Part shown: one piece after another, positions 24,401 to 37,240 of the stretch | Layout of the letters: every line of letters starts with the position of its first letter | Numbering within the stretch: the stretch's first letter is position 1 | Program-made: the position numbers and the translations under genes | The notes under the pieces: generated by a model | The model's input: the letters and a program-made list of their open reading frames with translations, nothing else | Told to the model about the DNA's origin: nothing | The model's database searches: none | Source of the DNA: Bathymodiolus brooksi | Lineage: Eukaryota > Mollusca > Bivalvia > Mytilida > Modiolidae | Reading direction: 5' to 3' | Length of the DNA stretch: 64,000 nt | Assembly (NCBI GenBank): GCA_963680875.1 | Contig: OY804588.1 | Span: forward strand, 79,756,829 to 79,820,828

Positions 24401-26440
24401 GTTTTACAGTAATCTGTTTTAGTAGGGTTCGTTGTTGTTTTATCTTTGGTTTTCTATGTAGTGTTTTACTGTAATCTGTTTTAGTAGGGTTCGTTGTTGT
24501 TCTATCTTTGGTTTTCTATGTAGTGTTTTACCGTAATCTGTTTTAGTGGGGTTCGTTGTTGTTTTCTCTTTGGTTTTCTATGTAGTGTTTTACTGTAATC
24601 TGCTTTAGTGGGGTTCGTTGTTGTTCTAACTCTAGTTTTCTATGTAGTGTTTTACCGTAATCTGTTTTAGTAGAGTTCATTGTTGTTATATCTTTGGTTT
24701 TCTATGTAGTGTTTTACCGTAATCTGTTTTAGTTGGATTCGTTGTTGTTCTGTCTTTGGTTTTCTATGTAGTGTTTTACCGTAATTTATTTTAGTAGGGT
24801 TCGTTGTTGTTCTATCTTTTGTTTTCTATGTAGTGTTTTACTGTAATCTGCTTTAGTGGGGTTCGTTGTTGTTCTATCTCTAGTTTTCTATGTAGTGTTT
24901 TACCGTAATCTGTTTTAGTAGAGTTCGTTGTTGTTCTATCTTTGGTTTTCTATGTAGTGTTTTACCGTAATCTGTTTTAGTAGAGTTCGTTGTTTTTCTA
25001 TCTTTGGTTTTCTATGTAGTGTTTTACCGTAATCTGTTCTAGTAGAGTTCGTTGTTTTTCTATCTTTGGTTTTCTATGTAGTGTTTTACCGTAATCTGTT
25101 CTAGTAGAGTTCGTTGTTTTTCTATCTTTGGTTTTCTATGTAGTGTTTTACCGTAATCTGTTCTAGTAGAGTTCGTTGTTTTTCTATCTTTGGTTTTCTA
25201 TGTAGTGTTTTACTGTAATCTATTTTAGTAGGGTTCGTTGTTGTTCTATCTTTTGTTTTCTATGTAGTGTTTTACCGTAATCTGTTCTAGTAGAGTTCGT
25301 TGTTTTTCTATCTTTGGTTTTCTATGTAGTGTTTTACCGTAATCTGTTCTAGTAGAGTTCGTTGTTTTTCTATCTTTGGTTTTCTATGTAGTGTTTTACC
25401 GTAATCTGTTCTAGTAGAGTTCGTTGTTTTTCTATCTTTGGTTTTCTATGTAGTGTTTTACTGTAATCTATTTTAGTAGGGTTCGTTGTTGTTCTATCTT
25501 TTGTTTTCTATGTAGTGTTTTACCGTAATCTGTTTTAGTGGGGTTCGTGGTTGTTCTATCTTTAGTTTTCTATGTAGTGTTTTACTGTAATCTCTTTTAG
25601 TAGGGTTCGTTGTTGTTCTATCTTTGGTTTTCTATGTAGTGTTTTACTGTAATCTGTTTTAGTAGGGTTCGTTGTTGTTCTATCTTTGGTTTTCTATGTA
25701 GTGTTTTACTGTAATCTGTTTTAGTAGGGTTCGTTGTTGTTCTATCTTTGGTTTTCTATGTAGTGTTTTACCGTAATCTGTTTTAGTTGGGTTCGTTGTT
25801 GTTCTATCTTTGATTTTCTATGTAGTGTTTTACTGTAATTTATTTTAGTAGGGTTCGTTGTTGTTTTCTCTTTAGTTTTCTATGTAGTGTTTTACCGTAA
25901 TTTATTTTAGTAAGGTTCGTTGTTGTTCTATCTTTGGTTTTCTATGTAGTGTTTTACTGTAATCTGTTTTAGTAGGATTCGTTGTTGTTCTATCTCTGGT
26001 TTTCTATGTAGTGTTTTACCGTAATCTGTTTTAGTAGAGTTCGTTGTTGTTCTATTTTTGGTTTTCTATGTAGTGTTTTACAGTAATCTGTTTTAGTAGG
26101 GTTCGTTGTTGTTCTATCTCTGGTTTTCTATGTAGTGTTTTACCGTAATCTGTTTTAGTAGAGTTCGTTGTTGTTCTATCTTTGGTTTTCTATGTAGTGT
26201 TTTACTGTAATCTGTTTTAGTAGAGTTCGTTGTTGTTTTATCTTTAGTTTTCTATGTAGTGTTTTACCGTAATTTATTTTAGTAGAGTTCGTTGTTGTTC
26301 TATCTCTGGTTTTCTATGTAGTGTTTTACCGTAATCTGTTTTAGTAGGGTTCGTTGTTGTTCTATCTTTGGTTTTCTATGTAGTGTTTTACGTAATCTGT
26401 TTTAGTAGAGTTCGTTGTTGTTCTATCTTTAGTTTTCTAT
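24401..26440 (+). repeat. Fourth, diverged relative of the large HOR start
   Basis: The GCTTTAG + CTAACTCTAG marker recurs at 24597 and is followed by the same set of variants as 17381 onwards (TTCATTG + TATATC, AGTTGGATTCG, TGTCTTTGG, GCTTTAG, CTAG, GTGGTTG, TTAAGG-type monomers). Here the monomer lost in copies 2 and 3 is intact. A 61-bp monomer with one C lost (TTTACGTAATC) lies near 26391. Similarity fades into the A/B/C family from about 26440. Confidence 0.7.
25022..25517 (+). repeat. Local 4-monomer (248-bp) duplication
   Basis: Three CTGTTCTAG + GTTTTTC monomers (25034, 25096, 25158) and one CTATTTTAG + TTTTG monomer are followed by the same four again (25282, 25344 and so on) at 248 bp. 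Elsewhere in this family only one CTAG monomer stands here, so the CTAG type was first tripled and then the set of four was doubled. Confidence 0.8.
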
Positions 26441-29400
26441 GTAGTGTTTTACCGTAATTTATTTTAGTAGGGTTCGTTGTTGTTCTATCTTTGGTTTTCT
26501 ATGTAGTGTTTTATCGTGATCTGTTTTAGTAGAGTTCGTTGTTGTTCTATCTTTTGTTTTCTATGTAGTGTTTTACCGTAATCTGTTTTAGTAGGGTTCG
26601 TTGTTGTTCTATCTTTGGTTTTCTATGTAGTGTTTTACCGTAATCTGTTTTAGTAGAGTTCTTTGTGGTTCTATCTTTGGTTTTCTATGTAGTGTTTTAC
26701 CGTAATTTATTTTAGTAGGGTTCGTTGTTGTTTTCTCTTTGGTTTTCTATGTAGTGTTTTATCGTGATCTGTTTTAGTAGAGTTCGTTGTTGTTCTATCT
26801 TTGGTTTTCTATGTAGTGTTTTACCGTAATCTGTTTTAGTAGAGTTCGTTGTGGTTCTATCTTTGGTTTTCTATGTAGTGTTTTACCGTAATCTGTTTTA
26901 GTAGAGTTCGTTGTTGTTCTTTCTTTGGTTTTCTATGTAGTGTTTTACTGTAATTTGTTTTAGTAGGGTTCGTTGTTGTTTTATCTTTGGTTTTCTATGT
27001 AGTGTTTTGCTGTAATCTGTTTTAGTAGGGTTCGTTGTTGTTCTATCTTTGGTTTTCTATGTAGTGTTTTACCGTAATCTGTTTTAGTAGGGATCGTTGT
27101 TGTTCTATGCTTAGTTTTCTATGTAGTGTTTTACCGTAATCTGTTTTAGTAGAGTTCGTTGTTGTTCTATGCTTAGTTTTCTATGTAGTGTTTTACCGTA
27201 ATCTGTTTTAGTAGGGTTCGTTGTTGTTCTATCTTTGGTTTTCTATGTAGTGTTTTACAGTAATTTATTTTAGTAGGGTTCGTTGTTGTTCTATCTTTGG
27301 TTTTCTATGTAGTGTTTTACCGTAATCTGTTTTAGTAGGGTTCGTTGTTGTTCTATGCTTAGTTTTCTATGTAGTGTTTTACCGTAATCTGTTTTAGTGG
27401 GGTTCGTTGTTGTTCTATGCTTAGTTTTCTATGTAGTGTTTTACTGTAATCTGTTTTAGTAGGGTTCGTTGTTGTTCTATGCTTAGTTTTCTATGTAGTG
27501 TTTTACTGTAATCTGTTTTAGTAGAGTTCGTTGTTGTTCTATCTTTGGGTTTCTATGTAGTGTTTTACTGTAATCTATTTTAGTAGAGTTCGTTGTTGTT
27601 CTATCTCTGGTCTTCTATGCAGTGTTTTACCGTAATCTGTTTTAGTAGGGTTCGTTGTTGTTCTATCTTTGGTTTTCTATGTTGTGTTTTACCGTAATCT
27701 GTTTTAGTAGGGTTCGTTGTTGTTCTATGTTTAGTTTTCTATGTAGTGTTTTACTGTAATTTGTTTTAGTAGGGTTCGTTGTTGTTTTCTCTTTGGTTTT
27801 CTATGTAGTGTTTTGCTGTAATCTGTTTTAGTAGGGTTCGTTGTTGTCCTATGTTTAGTTTTCTATGTAGTGTGTTGCTGTAATCTGTTTTAGAAGGGTT
27901 CGTTGTTGTTCTATCTTTGGTTTTCTATGTAGTGTTTTGCTGTAATCTGTTTTAGTGGGGTTCGATGTTGTTCTATCTTTGGTTTTCTATGTAGTGTTTT
28001 ACCGTAATCTGTTTTAGTAGGGTTTGTTGTTGTCCTATGTTTAGTTTTCTATGTAGTGTTTTGCTGTAATCTGTTTTAGAAGGGTTCGTTGTTGTTCTAT
28101 CTTTGGTTTTCTATGTAGTGTTTTACCGTAATTTATTTTAGTAGGGTTCGTTGTTGTTTTCTCTTTGGTTTTCTATGTAGTGTTTTACCGTAATTTATTT
28201 TAGTAGGGTTCGTTGTTGTTCTATCTTTGGTTTTCTATGTAGTGTTTTACTGTAATCTGTTTTAGTAAGGTTCGTTGTTGTTCTATCTTTTGTTTTCTAT
28301 GTAGTGTTTTACCGTAATCTGTTTTAGTAGGATTCGTTGTTGTTCTATCTTTGGTTTTCTATGTAGTGTTTTACCGTAATCTGTTTTAGTAGAGTTCGTT
28401 GTTTTTCTATCTTTGGTTTTCTATGTAGTGTTTTACCGTTATTTATTTTAGTAGGGTTCGTTGTTGTTTTATCTTTGGTTTTCTATGTAGTGTTTTACTG
28501 TAATCTGCTTTAGTGGGGTTCGTTGTTGTTCTATCTTTACTTTTCTATGTAGTGTTTTACAGTAATCTGTTTTAGTAGGGTTCGTTGTTGTTCAATCTTT
28601 GGTTTTCTATGTAGTGTTTTACCGTAATCTGTTTTAGTAGAGTTCGTTGTTGTTTTCTCTTTGGTTTTCTTTGTAGTGTTTTAACCGTAATCTGTTTTAG
28701 TAGAGTTCGTTGTTGTTCTATGTTTGGTTTTCTATGTAGTGTTTTATCGTAATCTGTTTTAGTAGAATTCGTTGTTGTTCTATCTCTGGTTTTCTATGTA
28801 GTGTTTTACCGTAATCTGTTTTAGTAGGGTTCATTGTTGTTCTATCTTTGGTTTTCTATGTAGTGTTTTACCGTAATCTGTTTTAGTAGAATTCGTTGTT
28901 GTTCTATCTCTGGTTTTCTATGTAGTGTTTTACCGTAATCTGTTTTAGTAGGGTTCGTTGTTGTTCTATGTTTAGTTTTCTATGTAGTGTTTTACCGTAA
29001 TCTGTTTTAGTAGGGTTCGTTGTTGTTTTCTCTTTGGTTTTCTATGTAGTGTTTTATCGTAATCTGATTTAGTAGGGTTCGTTGTTGTTCAATCTTTGGT
29101 GTTCTATGTAGTGTTTTACTGTAATTTATTTTAGTAGGGTTCTTTATTGTTCTATCTTTGGTTTTCTATGTAGTGTTTTACCGTAATCTGTTTAATAGAG
29201 TTCGTTGTTGTTCTATCTTTGGTTTTCTATGTAGTGTTTTACTGTAATTTATTTTAGTAGGGTTCGTTGTTGTTCTAACTCTAGTTTTCTATGTAGTGTT
29301 TTACCGTAATCTGTTTTTGTAGAGTTCGTTGTTGTTCTATCTCTGGTTTTCTATGTAGTGTTTTACCGTAATCTGTTTTAGTTGGGTTCGTTGTTGTTCT

Positions 29401-30608
29401 ATCTTTGGTTTTCTATGTAGTGTTTTATCGTAATCTGTTTTAGTAGAGTTCGTTGTTGTTCTATCTCTGGTTTTCTATGTAGTGTTTTACCGTAATCTGT
29501 TTTAGTTGGGTTCGTTGTTGTTCTGTCTTTGGTTTTCTATGTAGTGTTTTACTGTAATTTATTTTAGTAGGGTTCGTTGTTGTTCTATCTTTTGTTTTCT
29601 ATGTAGTGTTTTACTGTAATCTGCTTTAGTGGGGTTCGTTGTTGTTCTATCTCTAGTTTTCTATGTAGTGTTTTACTGTAATCTGTTTTAGTAGAGTTCG
29701 TTGTTGTTCTGTCTTTTGTTTTCTATGTAGTGTTTTACTGTAATCTATTTTTAGTAGGGTTCGTTGTTGTTCTATCTTTGGTTTTCTATGTAGTGTTTTA
29801 CCGTAATCTGTTTTAGTAGGGTTCGTTGTTGTTCTATCTTTTGTTTTCTAAGTAGTGTTTTACCGTAATCTGTTTTAGTAGGGTTCGTTGTTGTTCTATC
29901 TTTGGTTTTCTATGTAGTGTTTTACTGTAATCTGTTTTAGTAGGGTTCGTTGTTGTTCTATCTTTTGTTTTCTATGTAGTGTTTTACTGTAATCTATTTT
30001 AGTAGGGTTCGTTGTTGTTCTATCTCTGGTTTTCTATGTAGTGTTTTACTGTAATCTATTTTAGTAGGGATCGTTGTTGTTCTATCTTTGGTTTTCTATG
30101 TAGTGTTTTACCGTAATCTGTTTTAGTAGGGTTCGTTGTTGTTCTATCTCTGGTTTTCTATGTAGTGTTTTACTGTAATCTATTTTAGTAGGGATCGTTG
30201 TTGTTCTATCTTTGGTTTTCTATGTAGTGTTTTACCGTAATCTGTTTTAGTAGAGTTCTTTGTTGTTCTATCTTTGGTTTTCTATGTAGTGTTTTAACCG
30301 TAATCTGTTTTAGTAGGGTTCGTTGTTGTTTTCTCTTTGGTTTTCTATGTAGTGTTTTACTGTAATTTATTTTAGTAGGGTTCGTTGTTGTTTTATCTTT
30401 GGTTTTCTATGTAGTGTTTTACTGTAATCTATTTTAGTAGGGTTCGTTGTTGTTCTATCTTTGGTTTTCTATGTAGTGTTTTACCGTAATCTGTTTTAGT
30501 AGGGTTCGTTGTTGTTCTATCTTTTGTTTTCTATGTAGTGTTTTACCGTAATTTATTTTAGTAGGGTTCGTTGTTGTTCTATCTTTGGTTTTCTATGTAG
30601 TGTTTTAT
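26441..30608 (+). repeat. HOR unit A (about 66 monomers)
   Basis: Markers are TATCGTGATCTG (26515), AGTTCTTTGTGG (26657), GGATCG + CTATGCTTAG (27093), TTCGATG (about 27961), TTTACTTTTC (about 28536), AGAATTC (28764, 28888), AATCTGATTT (29061), CTGTCTTTTG (29709) and a 63-bp AACC monomer (about 30297). The first two recur 4,094 bp later in unit B and another 2,544 bp later in unit C. A 61-bp monomer (TTTAATAGAG) is near 29190 and a 63-bp monomer (TATTTTTAG) near 29745. Confidence 0.82.
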
Positions 30609-33152
30609 CGTGATCTGTTTTAGTAGAGTTCGTTGTTGTTCTATCTTTTGTTTTCTATGTAGTGTTTTACCGTAATCTGTTTTAGTAGGGTTCGTTGTTG
30701 TTCTATCTTTGGTTTTCTATGTAGTGTTTTACCGTAATCTGTTTTAGTAGAGTTCTTTGTGGTTCTATCTTTGGTTTTCTATGTAGTGTTTTACCGTAAT
30801 TTATTTTAGTAGGGTTCGTTGTTGTTTTCTCTTTGGTTTTCTATGTAGTGTTTTATCGTGATCTGTTTTAGTAGAGTTCGTTGTTGTTCTATCTTTGGTT
30901 TTCTATGTAGTGTTTTACCGTAATCTGTTTTAGTAGAGTTCGTTGTGGTTCTATCTTTGGTTTTCTATGTAGTGTTTTACCGTAATCTGTTTTAGTAGAG
31001 TTCGTTGTTGTTCTTTCTTTGGTTTTCTATGTAGTGTTTTACTGTAATTTGTTTTAGTAGGGTTCGTTGTTGTTTTATCTTTGGTTTTCTATGTAGTGTT
31101 TTACCGTAATCTGTTTTAGTAGAATTCGTTGTTGTTCTATCTCTGGTTTTCTATGTAGTGTTTTACCGTAATCTGTTTTAGTAGGGTTCGTTGTTGTTCT
31201 ATGTTTAGTTTTCTATGTAGTGTTTTACCGTAATCTGTTTTAGTAGGGTTCGTTGTTGTTTTCTCTTTGGTTTTCTATGTAGTGTTTTATCGTAATCTGA
31301 TTTAGTAGGGTTCGTTGTTGTTCAATCTTTGGTGTTCTATGTAGTGTTTTACTGTAATTTATTTTAGTAGGGTTCTTTATTGTTCTATCTTTGGTTTTCT
31401 ATGTAGTGTTTTACCGTAATCTGTTTTAGTAGAGTTCGTTGTTGTTCTATCTTTGGTTTTCTATGTAGTGTTTAACTGTAATTTATTTTACTAGGGTTCG
31501 TTGTTGTTTTCTCTTTTGTTTTCTATGTAGTGTTTTACTGTAATCTGCTTTAGTGGGGTTCGTTGTTGTTCTAACTCTAGTTTTCTATGTAGTGTTTTAC
31601 CGTAATCTGTTTTAGTAGAGTTCGTTGTTGTTCTATCTCTGGTTTTCTATGTAGTGTTTTACCGTAATCTGTTTTAGTTGGGTTCGTTGTTGTTCTATCT
31701 TTGGTTTTCTATGTAGTGTTTTATCGTAATCTGTTTTAGTAGAGTTCGTTGTTGTTCTATCTCTGGTTTTCTATGTAGTGTTTTACCGTAATCTGTTTTA
31801 GTTGGGTTCGTTGTTGTTCTGTCTTTGGTTTTCTATGTAGTGTTTTACTGTAATTTATTTTAGTAGGGTTCGTTGTTGTTCTATCTTTTGTTTTCTATGT
31901 AGTGTTTTACTGTAATCTGCTTTAGTGGGGTTCGTTGTTGTTCTATCTCTAGTTTTCTATGTAGTGTTTTACTGTAATCTGTTTTAGTAGAGTTCGTTGT
32001 TGTTCTGTCTTTTGTTTTCTATGTAGTGTTTTACTGTAATCTATTTTAGTAGGGTTCGTTGTTGTTCTATCTTTGGTTTTCTATGTAGTGTTTTACTGTA
32101 ATCTATTTTTAGTAGGGTTCGTTGTTGTTCTATCTTTGGTTTTCTATGTAGTGTTTTACCGTAATCTGTTTTAGTAGGGTTCGTTGTTGTTCTATCTTTT
32201 GTTTTCTATGTAGTGTTTTACCGTAATCTGTTTTAGTAGGGTTCGTTGTTGTTCTATCTTTGGTTTTCTATGTAGTGTTTTACTGTAATCTGTTTTAGTA
32301 GGGTTCGTTGTTGTTCTATCTTTTGTTTTCTATGTAGTGATTTACTGTAATCTATTTTAGTAGGGTTCGTTGTTGTTCTATCTCTGGTTTTCTATGTAGT
32401 GTTTTACTGTAATCTATTTTAGTAGGGATCGTTGTTGTTCTATCTTTGGTTTTCTATGTAGTGTTTTACCGTAATCTGTTTTAGTAGGGTTCGTTGTTGT
32501 TCTATCTCTGGTTTTCTATGTAGTGTTTTACTGTAATCTATTTTAGTAGGGATCGTTGTTGTTCTATCTTTGGTTTTCTATGTAGTGTTTTACCGTAATC
32601 TGTTTTAGTAGGGTTCGTTGTTGTTCTATCTCTGGTTTTCTATGTAGTGTTTTACTGTAATCTATTTTAGTAGGGTTCGTTGTTGTTCTATCTCTGGTTT
32701 TCTATGTAGTGTTTTACTGTAATCTATTTTAGTAGGGATCGTTGTTGTTCTATCTTTGGTTTTCTATGTAGTGTTTTACCGTAATCTGTTTTAGTAGAGT
32801 TCTTTGTTGTTCTATCTTTGGTTTTCTATGTAGTGTTTTAACCGTAATCTGTTTTAGTAGGGTTCGTTGTTGTTTTCTTTTTGGTTTTCTATGTAGTGTT
32901 TTACTGTAATTTATTTTAGTAGGGTTCGTTGTTGTTTTATCTTTGGTTTTCTATGTAGTGTTTTACTGTAATCTATTTTAGTAGGGTTCGTTGTTGTTCT
33001 ATCTTTGGTTTTCTATGTAGTGTTTTACCGTAATCTGTTTTAGTAGGGTTCGTTGTTGTTCTATCTTTTGTTTTCTATGTAGTGTTTTACCGTAATTTAT
33101 TTTAGTAGGGTTCGTTGTTGTTCTATCTTTGGTTTTCTATGTAGTGTTTTAT
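30609..33152 (+). repeat. HOR unit B (41 monomers, internally deleted)
   Basis: B has the start of unit A (TATCGTGATC 30609, AGTTCTTTG 30751, the TTCTTTC monomer) and then jumps to the AGAATTC monomer at 31121. From the start marker to AGAATTC is 512 bp here but 2,373 bp in A, so 1,861 bp (30 monomers plus one base) are absent. After the join B follows A again: AGAATTC to AATCTGATTT is 173 bp in both. The tail has extra copies of the GGGATCG / CTCTGG pair (about 32400-32760). Confidence 0.82.
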
Positions 33153-36100
33153 CGTGATCTGTTTTAGTAGAGTTCGTTGTTGTTCTATCTTTTGTTTTCT
33201 ATGTAGTGTTTTACCGTAATCTGTTTTAGTAGGGTTCGTTGTTGTTCTATCTTTGGTTTTCTATGTAGTGTTTTACTGTAATCTGTTTTAGTAGAGTTCT
33301 TTGTGGTTCTATCTTTGGTTTTCTATGTAGTGTTTTACCGTAATTTATTTTAGTAGGGTTCGTTGTTGTTTTCTCTTTGGTTTTCTATGTAGTGTTTTAT
33401 CGTGATCTGTTTTAGTAGAGTTCGTTGTTGTTCTATCTTTGGTTTTCTATGTAGTGTTTTACCGTAATCTGTTTTAGTAGAGTTCGTTGTGGTTCTATCT
33501 TTGGTTTTCTATGTAGTGTTTTACCGTAATCTGTTTTAGTAGAGTTCGTTGTTGTTCTTTCTTTGGTTTTCTATGTAGTGTTTTACTGTAATTTGTTTTA
33601 GTAGGGTTCGTTGTTGTTTTATCTTTGGTTTTCTATGTAGTGTTTTGCTGTAATCTGTTTTAGTAGGGTTCGTTGTTGTTCTATCTTTGGTTTTCTATGT
33701 AGTGTTTTACCGTAATCTGTTTTAGTAGGGATCGTTGTTGTTCTATGCTTAGTTTTCTATGTAGTGTTTTACCGTAATCTGTTTTAGTAGAGTTCGTTGT
33801 TGTTCTATGCTTAGTTTTCTATGTAGTGTTTTACCGTAATCTGTTTTAGTAGGGTTCGTTGTTGTTCTATCTTTGGTTTTCTATGTAGTGTTTTACAGTA
33901 ATTTATTTTAGTAGGGTTCGTTGTTGTTCTATCTTTGGTTTTCTATGTAGTGTTTTACCGTAATCTGTTTTAGTAGGGTTCGTTGTTGTTCTATGCTTAG
34001 TTTTCTATGTAGTGTTTTACCGTAATCTGTTTTCGTGGGGTTCGTTGTTGTTCTATGCTTAGTTTTCTATGTAGTGTTTTACCGTAATCTGTTTTAGTAG
34101 AATTCGTTGTTGTTCTATCTCTGGTCTTCTATGTAGTGTTTTACCGTAATCTGTTTTAGTAGGGTTCGTTGTTGTTCTATCTTTGGTTTTCTATGTAGTG
34201 TTTTACCGTAATCTGTTTTAGTAAGGTTCGTTGTTGTTCTATGTTTAGTTTTCTATGTAGTGTTTTACTGTAATTTGTTTTAGTAGGGTTCGTTGTTGTT
34301 TTCTCTTTGGTTTTCTATGTAGTGTTTTGCTGTAATCTGTTTTAGTAGGGTTCGTTGTTGTCCTATGTTTAGTTTTCTATGTAGTGTTTTGCTGTAATCT
34401 GTTTAGAAGGGTTCGTTGTTGTTCTATCTTTGGTTTTCTATGTAGTGTTTTGCTGTAATCTGTTTTAGTGGGGTTCGATGTTGTTCTATCTTTGGTTTTC
34501 TATGTAGTGTTTTACCGAAATCTGTTTTAGTAGGGTTTGTTGTTGTCCTATGTTTAGTTTTCTATGTAGTGTTTTGCTGTAATCTGTTTTAGAAGGGTTC
34601 GTTGTTGTTCTATCTTTGGTTTTCTATGTAGTGTTTTACCGTAATTTATTTTAGTAGGGTTCGTTGTTGTTTTCTCTTTGGTTTTCTATGTAGTGTTTTA
34701 CCGTAATTTATTTTAGTAGGGTTCGTTGTTGTTCTATCTTTGGTTTTCTATGTAGTGTTTTACTGTAATCTGTTTTAGTAAGGTTCGTTGTTGTTCTATC
34801 TTTTGTTTTCTATGTAGTGTTTTACCGTAATCTGTTTTAGTAGGATTCGTTGTTGTTCTATCTTTGGTTTTCTATGTAGTGTTTTACCGTAATCTGTTTT
34901 AGTAGAGTTCGTTGTTTTTCTATCTTTGGTTTTCTATGTAGTGTTTTACCGTTATTTATTTTAGTAGGGTTCGTTGTTGTTTTATCTTTGGTTTTCTATG
35001 TAGTGTTTTACTGTAATCTGCTTTAGTGGGGTTCGTTGTTGTTCTATCTTTACTTTTCTATGTAGTGTTTTACAGTAATCTGTTTTAGTAGGGTTCGTTG
35101 TTGTTCAATCTTTGGTTTTCTATGTAGTGTTTTACCGTAATCTGTTTTAGTAGAGTTCGTTGTTGTTCTATCTCTGGTTTTCTATGTAGTGTTTTACCGT
35201 AATCTGTTTTAGTAGAGTTCGTTGTTGTTTTCTCTTTGGTTTTCTTTGTAGTGTTTTAACCGTAATCTGTTTTAGTAGGGTTCGTTGTTGTTCTATGTTT
35301 GGTTTTCTATGTAGTGTTTTATCGTAATCTGTTTTAGTAGAATTCGTTGTTGTTCTATCTCTGGTTTTCTATGTAGTGTTTTACCGTAATCTGTTTTAGT
35401 AGGGTTCATTGTTGTTCTATCTTTGGTTTTCTATGTAGTGTTTTACCGTAATCTGTTTTAGTAGAATTCGTTGTTGTTCTATCTCTGGTTTTCTATGTAG
35501 TGTTTTACCGTAATCTGTTTTAGTAGGGTTCATTGTTGTTCTATCTTTGGTTTTCTATGTAGTGTTTTACCGTAATCTGTTTTAGTAGAATTCGTTGTTG
35601 TTCTATCTCTGGTTTTCTATGTAGTGTTTTACCGTAATCTGTTTTAGTAGGGTTCGTTGTTGTTCTATGTTTAGTTTTCTATGTAGTGTTTTACCGTAAT
35701 CTGTTTTAGTAGGGTTCGTTGTTGTTTTCTCTTTGGTTTTCTATGTAGTGTTTTATCGTAATCTGATTTAGTAGGGTTCGTTGTTGTTCAATCTTTGGTG
35801 TTCTATGTAGTGTTTTACTGTAATTTATTTTAGTAGGGTTCTTTATTGTTCTATCTTTGGTTTTCTATGTAGTGTTTTACCGTAATCTGTTTTAGTAGAG
35901 TTCGTTGTTTTCTATGTTTAGTTTTCTATGTAGTGTTTTACCGTAATCTGTTTTAGTAGAGTTCGTTGTTGTTCTATCTTTGGTTTTCTATATAGTGTTT
36001 TACTGTAATTTATTTTACTAGGGTTCGTTGTTGTTTTCTCTTTTGTTTTCTATGTAGTGTTTTACTGTAATCTGCTTTAGTGGGGTTCGTTGTTGTTCTA

Positions 36101-37240
36101 ACTCTAGTTTTCTATGTAGTGTTTTACCGTAATCTGTTTTAGTAGAGTTCGTTGTTGTTCTATCTCTGGTTTTCTATGTAGTGTGTTACCGTAATCTGTT
36201 TTAGTTGGGTTCGTTGTTGTTCTATCTTTGGTTTTCTATGTAGTGTTTTATCGTAATCTGTTTTAGTAGAGTTCGTTGTTGTTCTATCTCTGGTTTTCTA
36301 TGTAGTGTTTTACCGTAATCTGTTTTAGTTGGGTTCGTTGTTGTTCTGTCTTTTGTTTTCTATGTAGTGTTTTACTGTAATCTATTTTAGTAGGGTTCGT
36401 TGTTGTTCTATCTTTGGTTTTCTATGTAGTGTTTTACTGTAATCTATTTTTAGTAGGGTTCGTTGTTGTTCTATCTTTGGTTTTCTATGTAGTGTTACCG
36501 TAATCTGTTTTAGTAGGGTTCGTTGTTGTTCTATCTTTTGTTTTCTATGTAGTGTTTTACCGTAATCTGTTTTAGTAGGGTTCGTTGTTGTTCTATCTTT
36601 GGTTTTCTATGTAGTGTTTTACTGTAATCTGTTTTAGTAGGGTTCGTTGTTGTTCTATCTTTTGTTTTCTATGTAGTGTTTTACTGTAATCTATTTTAGT
36701 AGGGATCGTTGTTGTTCTATCTTTGGTTTTCTATGTAGTGTTTTACCGTAATCTGTTTTAGTAGGGTTCGTTGTTGTTCTATCTCTGGTTTTCTATGTAG
36801 TGTTTTACTGTAATCTATTTTAGTAGGGATCGTTGTTGTTCTATCTTTGGTTTTCTATGTAGTGTTTTACCGTAATCTGTTTTAGTAGGGTTCGTTGTTG
36901 TTCTATCTCTGGTTTTCTATGTAGTGTTTTACTGTAATCTATTTTAGTAGGGTTCGTTGTTGTTCTATCTCTGGTTTTCTATGTAGTGTTTTACTGTAAT
37001 CTGTTTTAGTAGAGTTCTTTGTTGTTCTATCTTTGGTTTTCTATGTAGTGTTTTAACCGTAATCTGTTTTAGTAGGGTTCGTTGTTGTTTTCTCTTTGGT
37101 TTTCTATGTAGTGTTTTACTGTAATTTATTTTAGTAGGGTTCGTTGTTGTTTTATCTTTGGTTTTCTATGTAGTGTTTTACTGTAATCTATTTTAGTAGG
37201 GTTCGTTGTTGTTCTATCTTTGGTTTTCTATGTAGTGTTT
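33153..37240 (+). repeat. HOR unit C (full-length relative of A)
   Basis: C carries the whole marker series of A, including the part missing from B: GGATCG + CTATGCTTAG (33731), TTCGATG (about 34472), TTTACTTTTC (about 35049), AGAATTC (35339), AATCTGATTT (35760) and CTGTCTTTTG (36346). The offset from A starts at 6,638 bp, falls to 6,513 after two monomers are lost, and rises to 6,699 after AGAATTC monomers are gained. Length variants include 61-bp monomers near 34399 and 35911 and a 60-bp monomer (GTAGTGTTACCG) near 36492. Confidence 0.8.
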
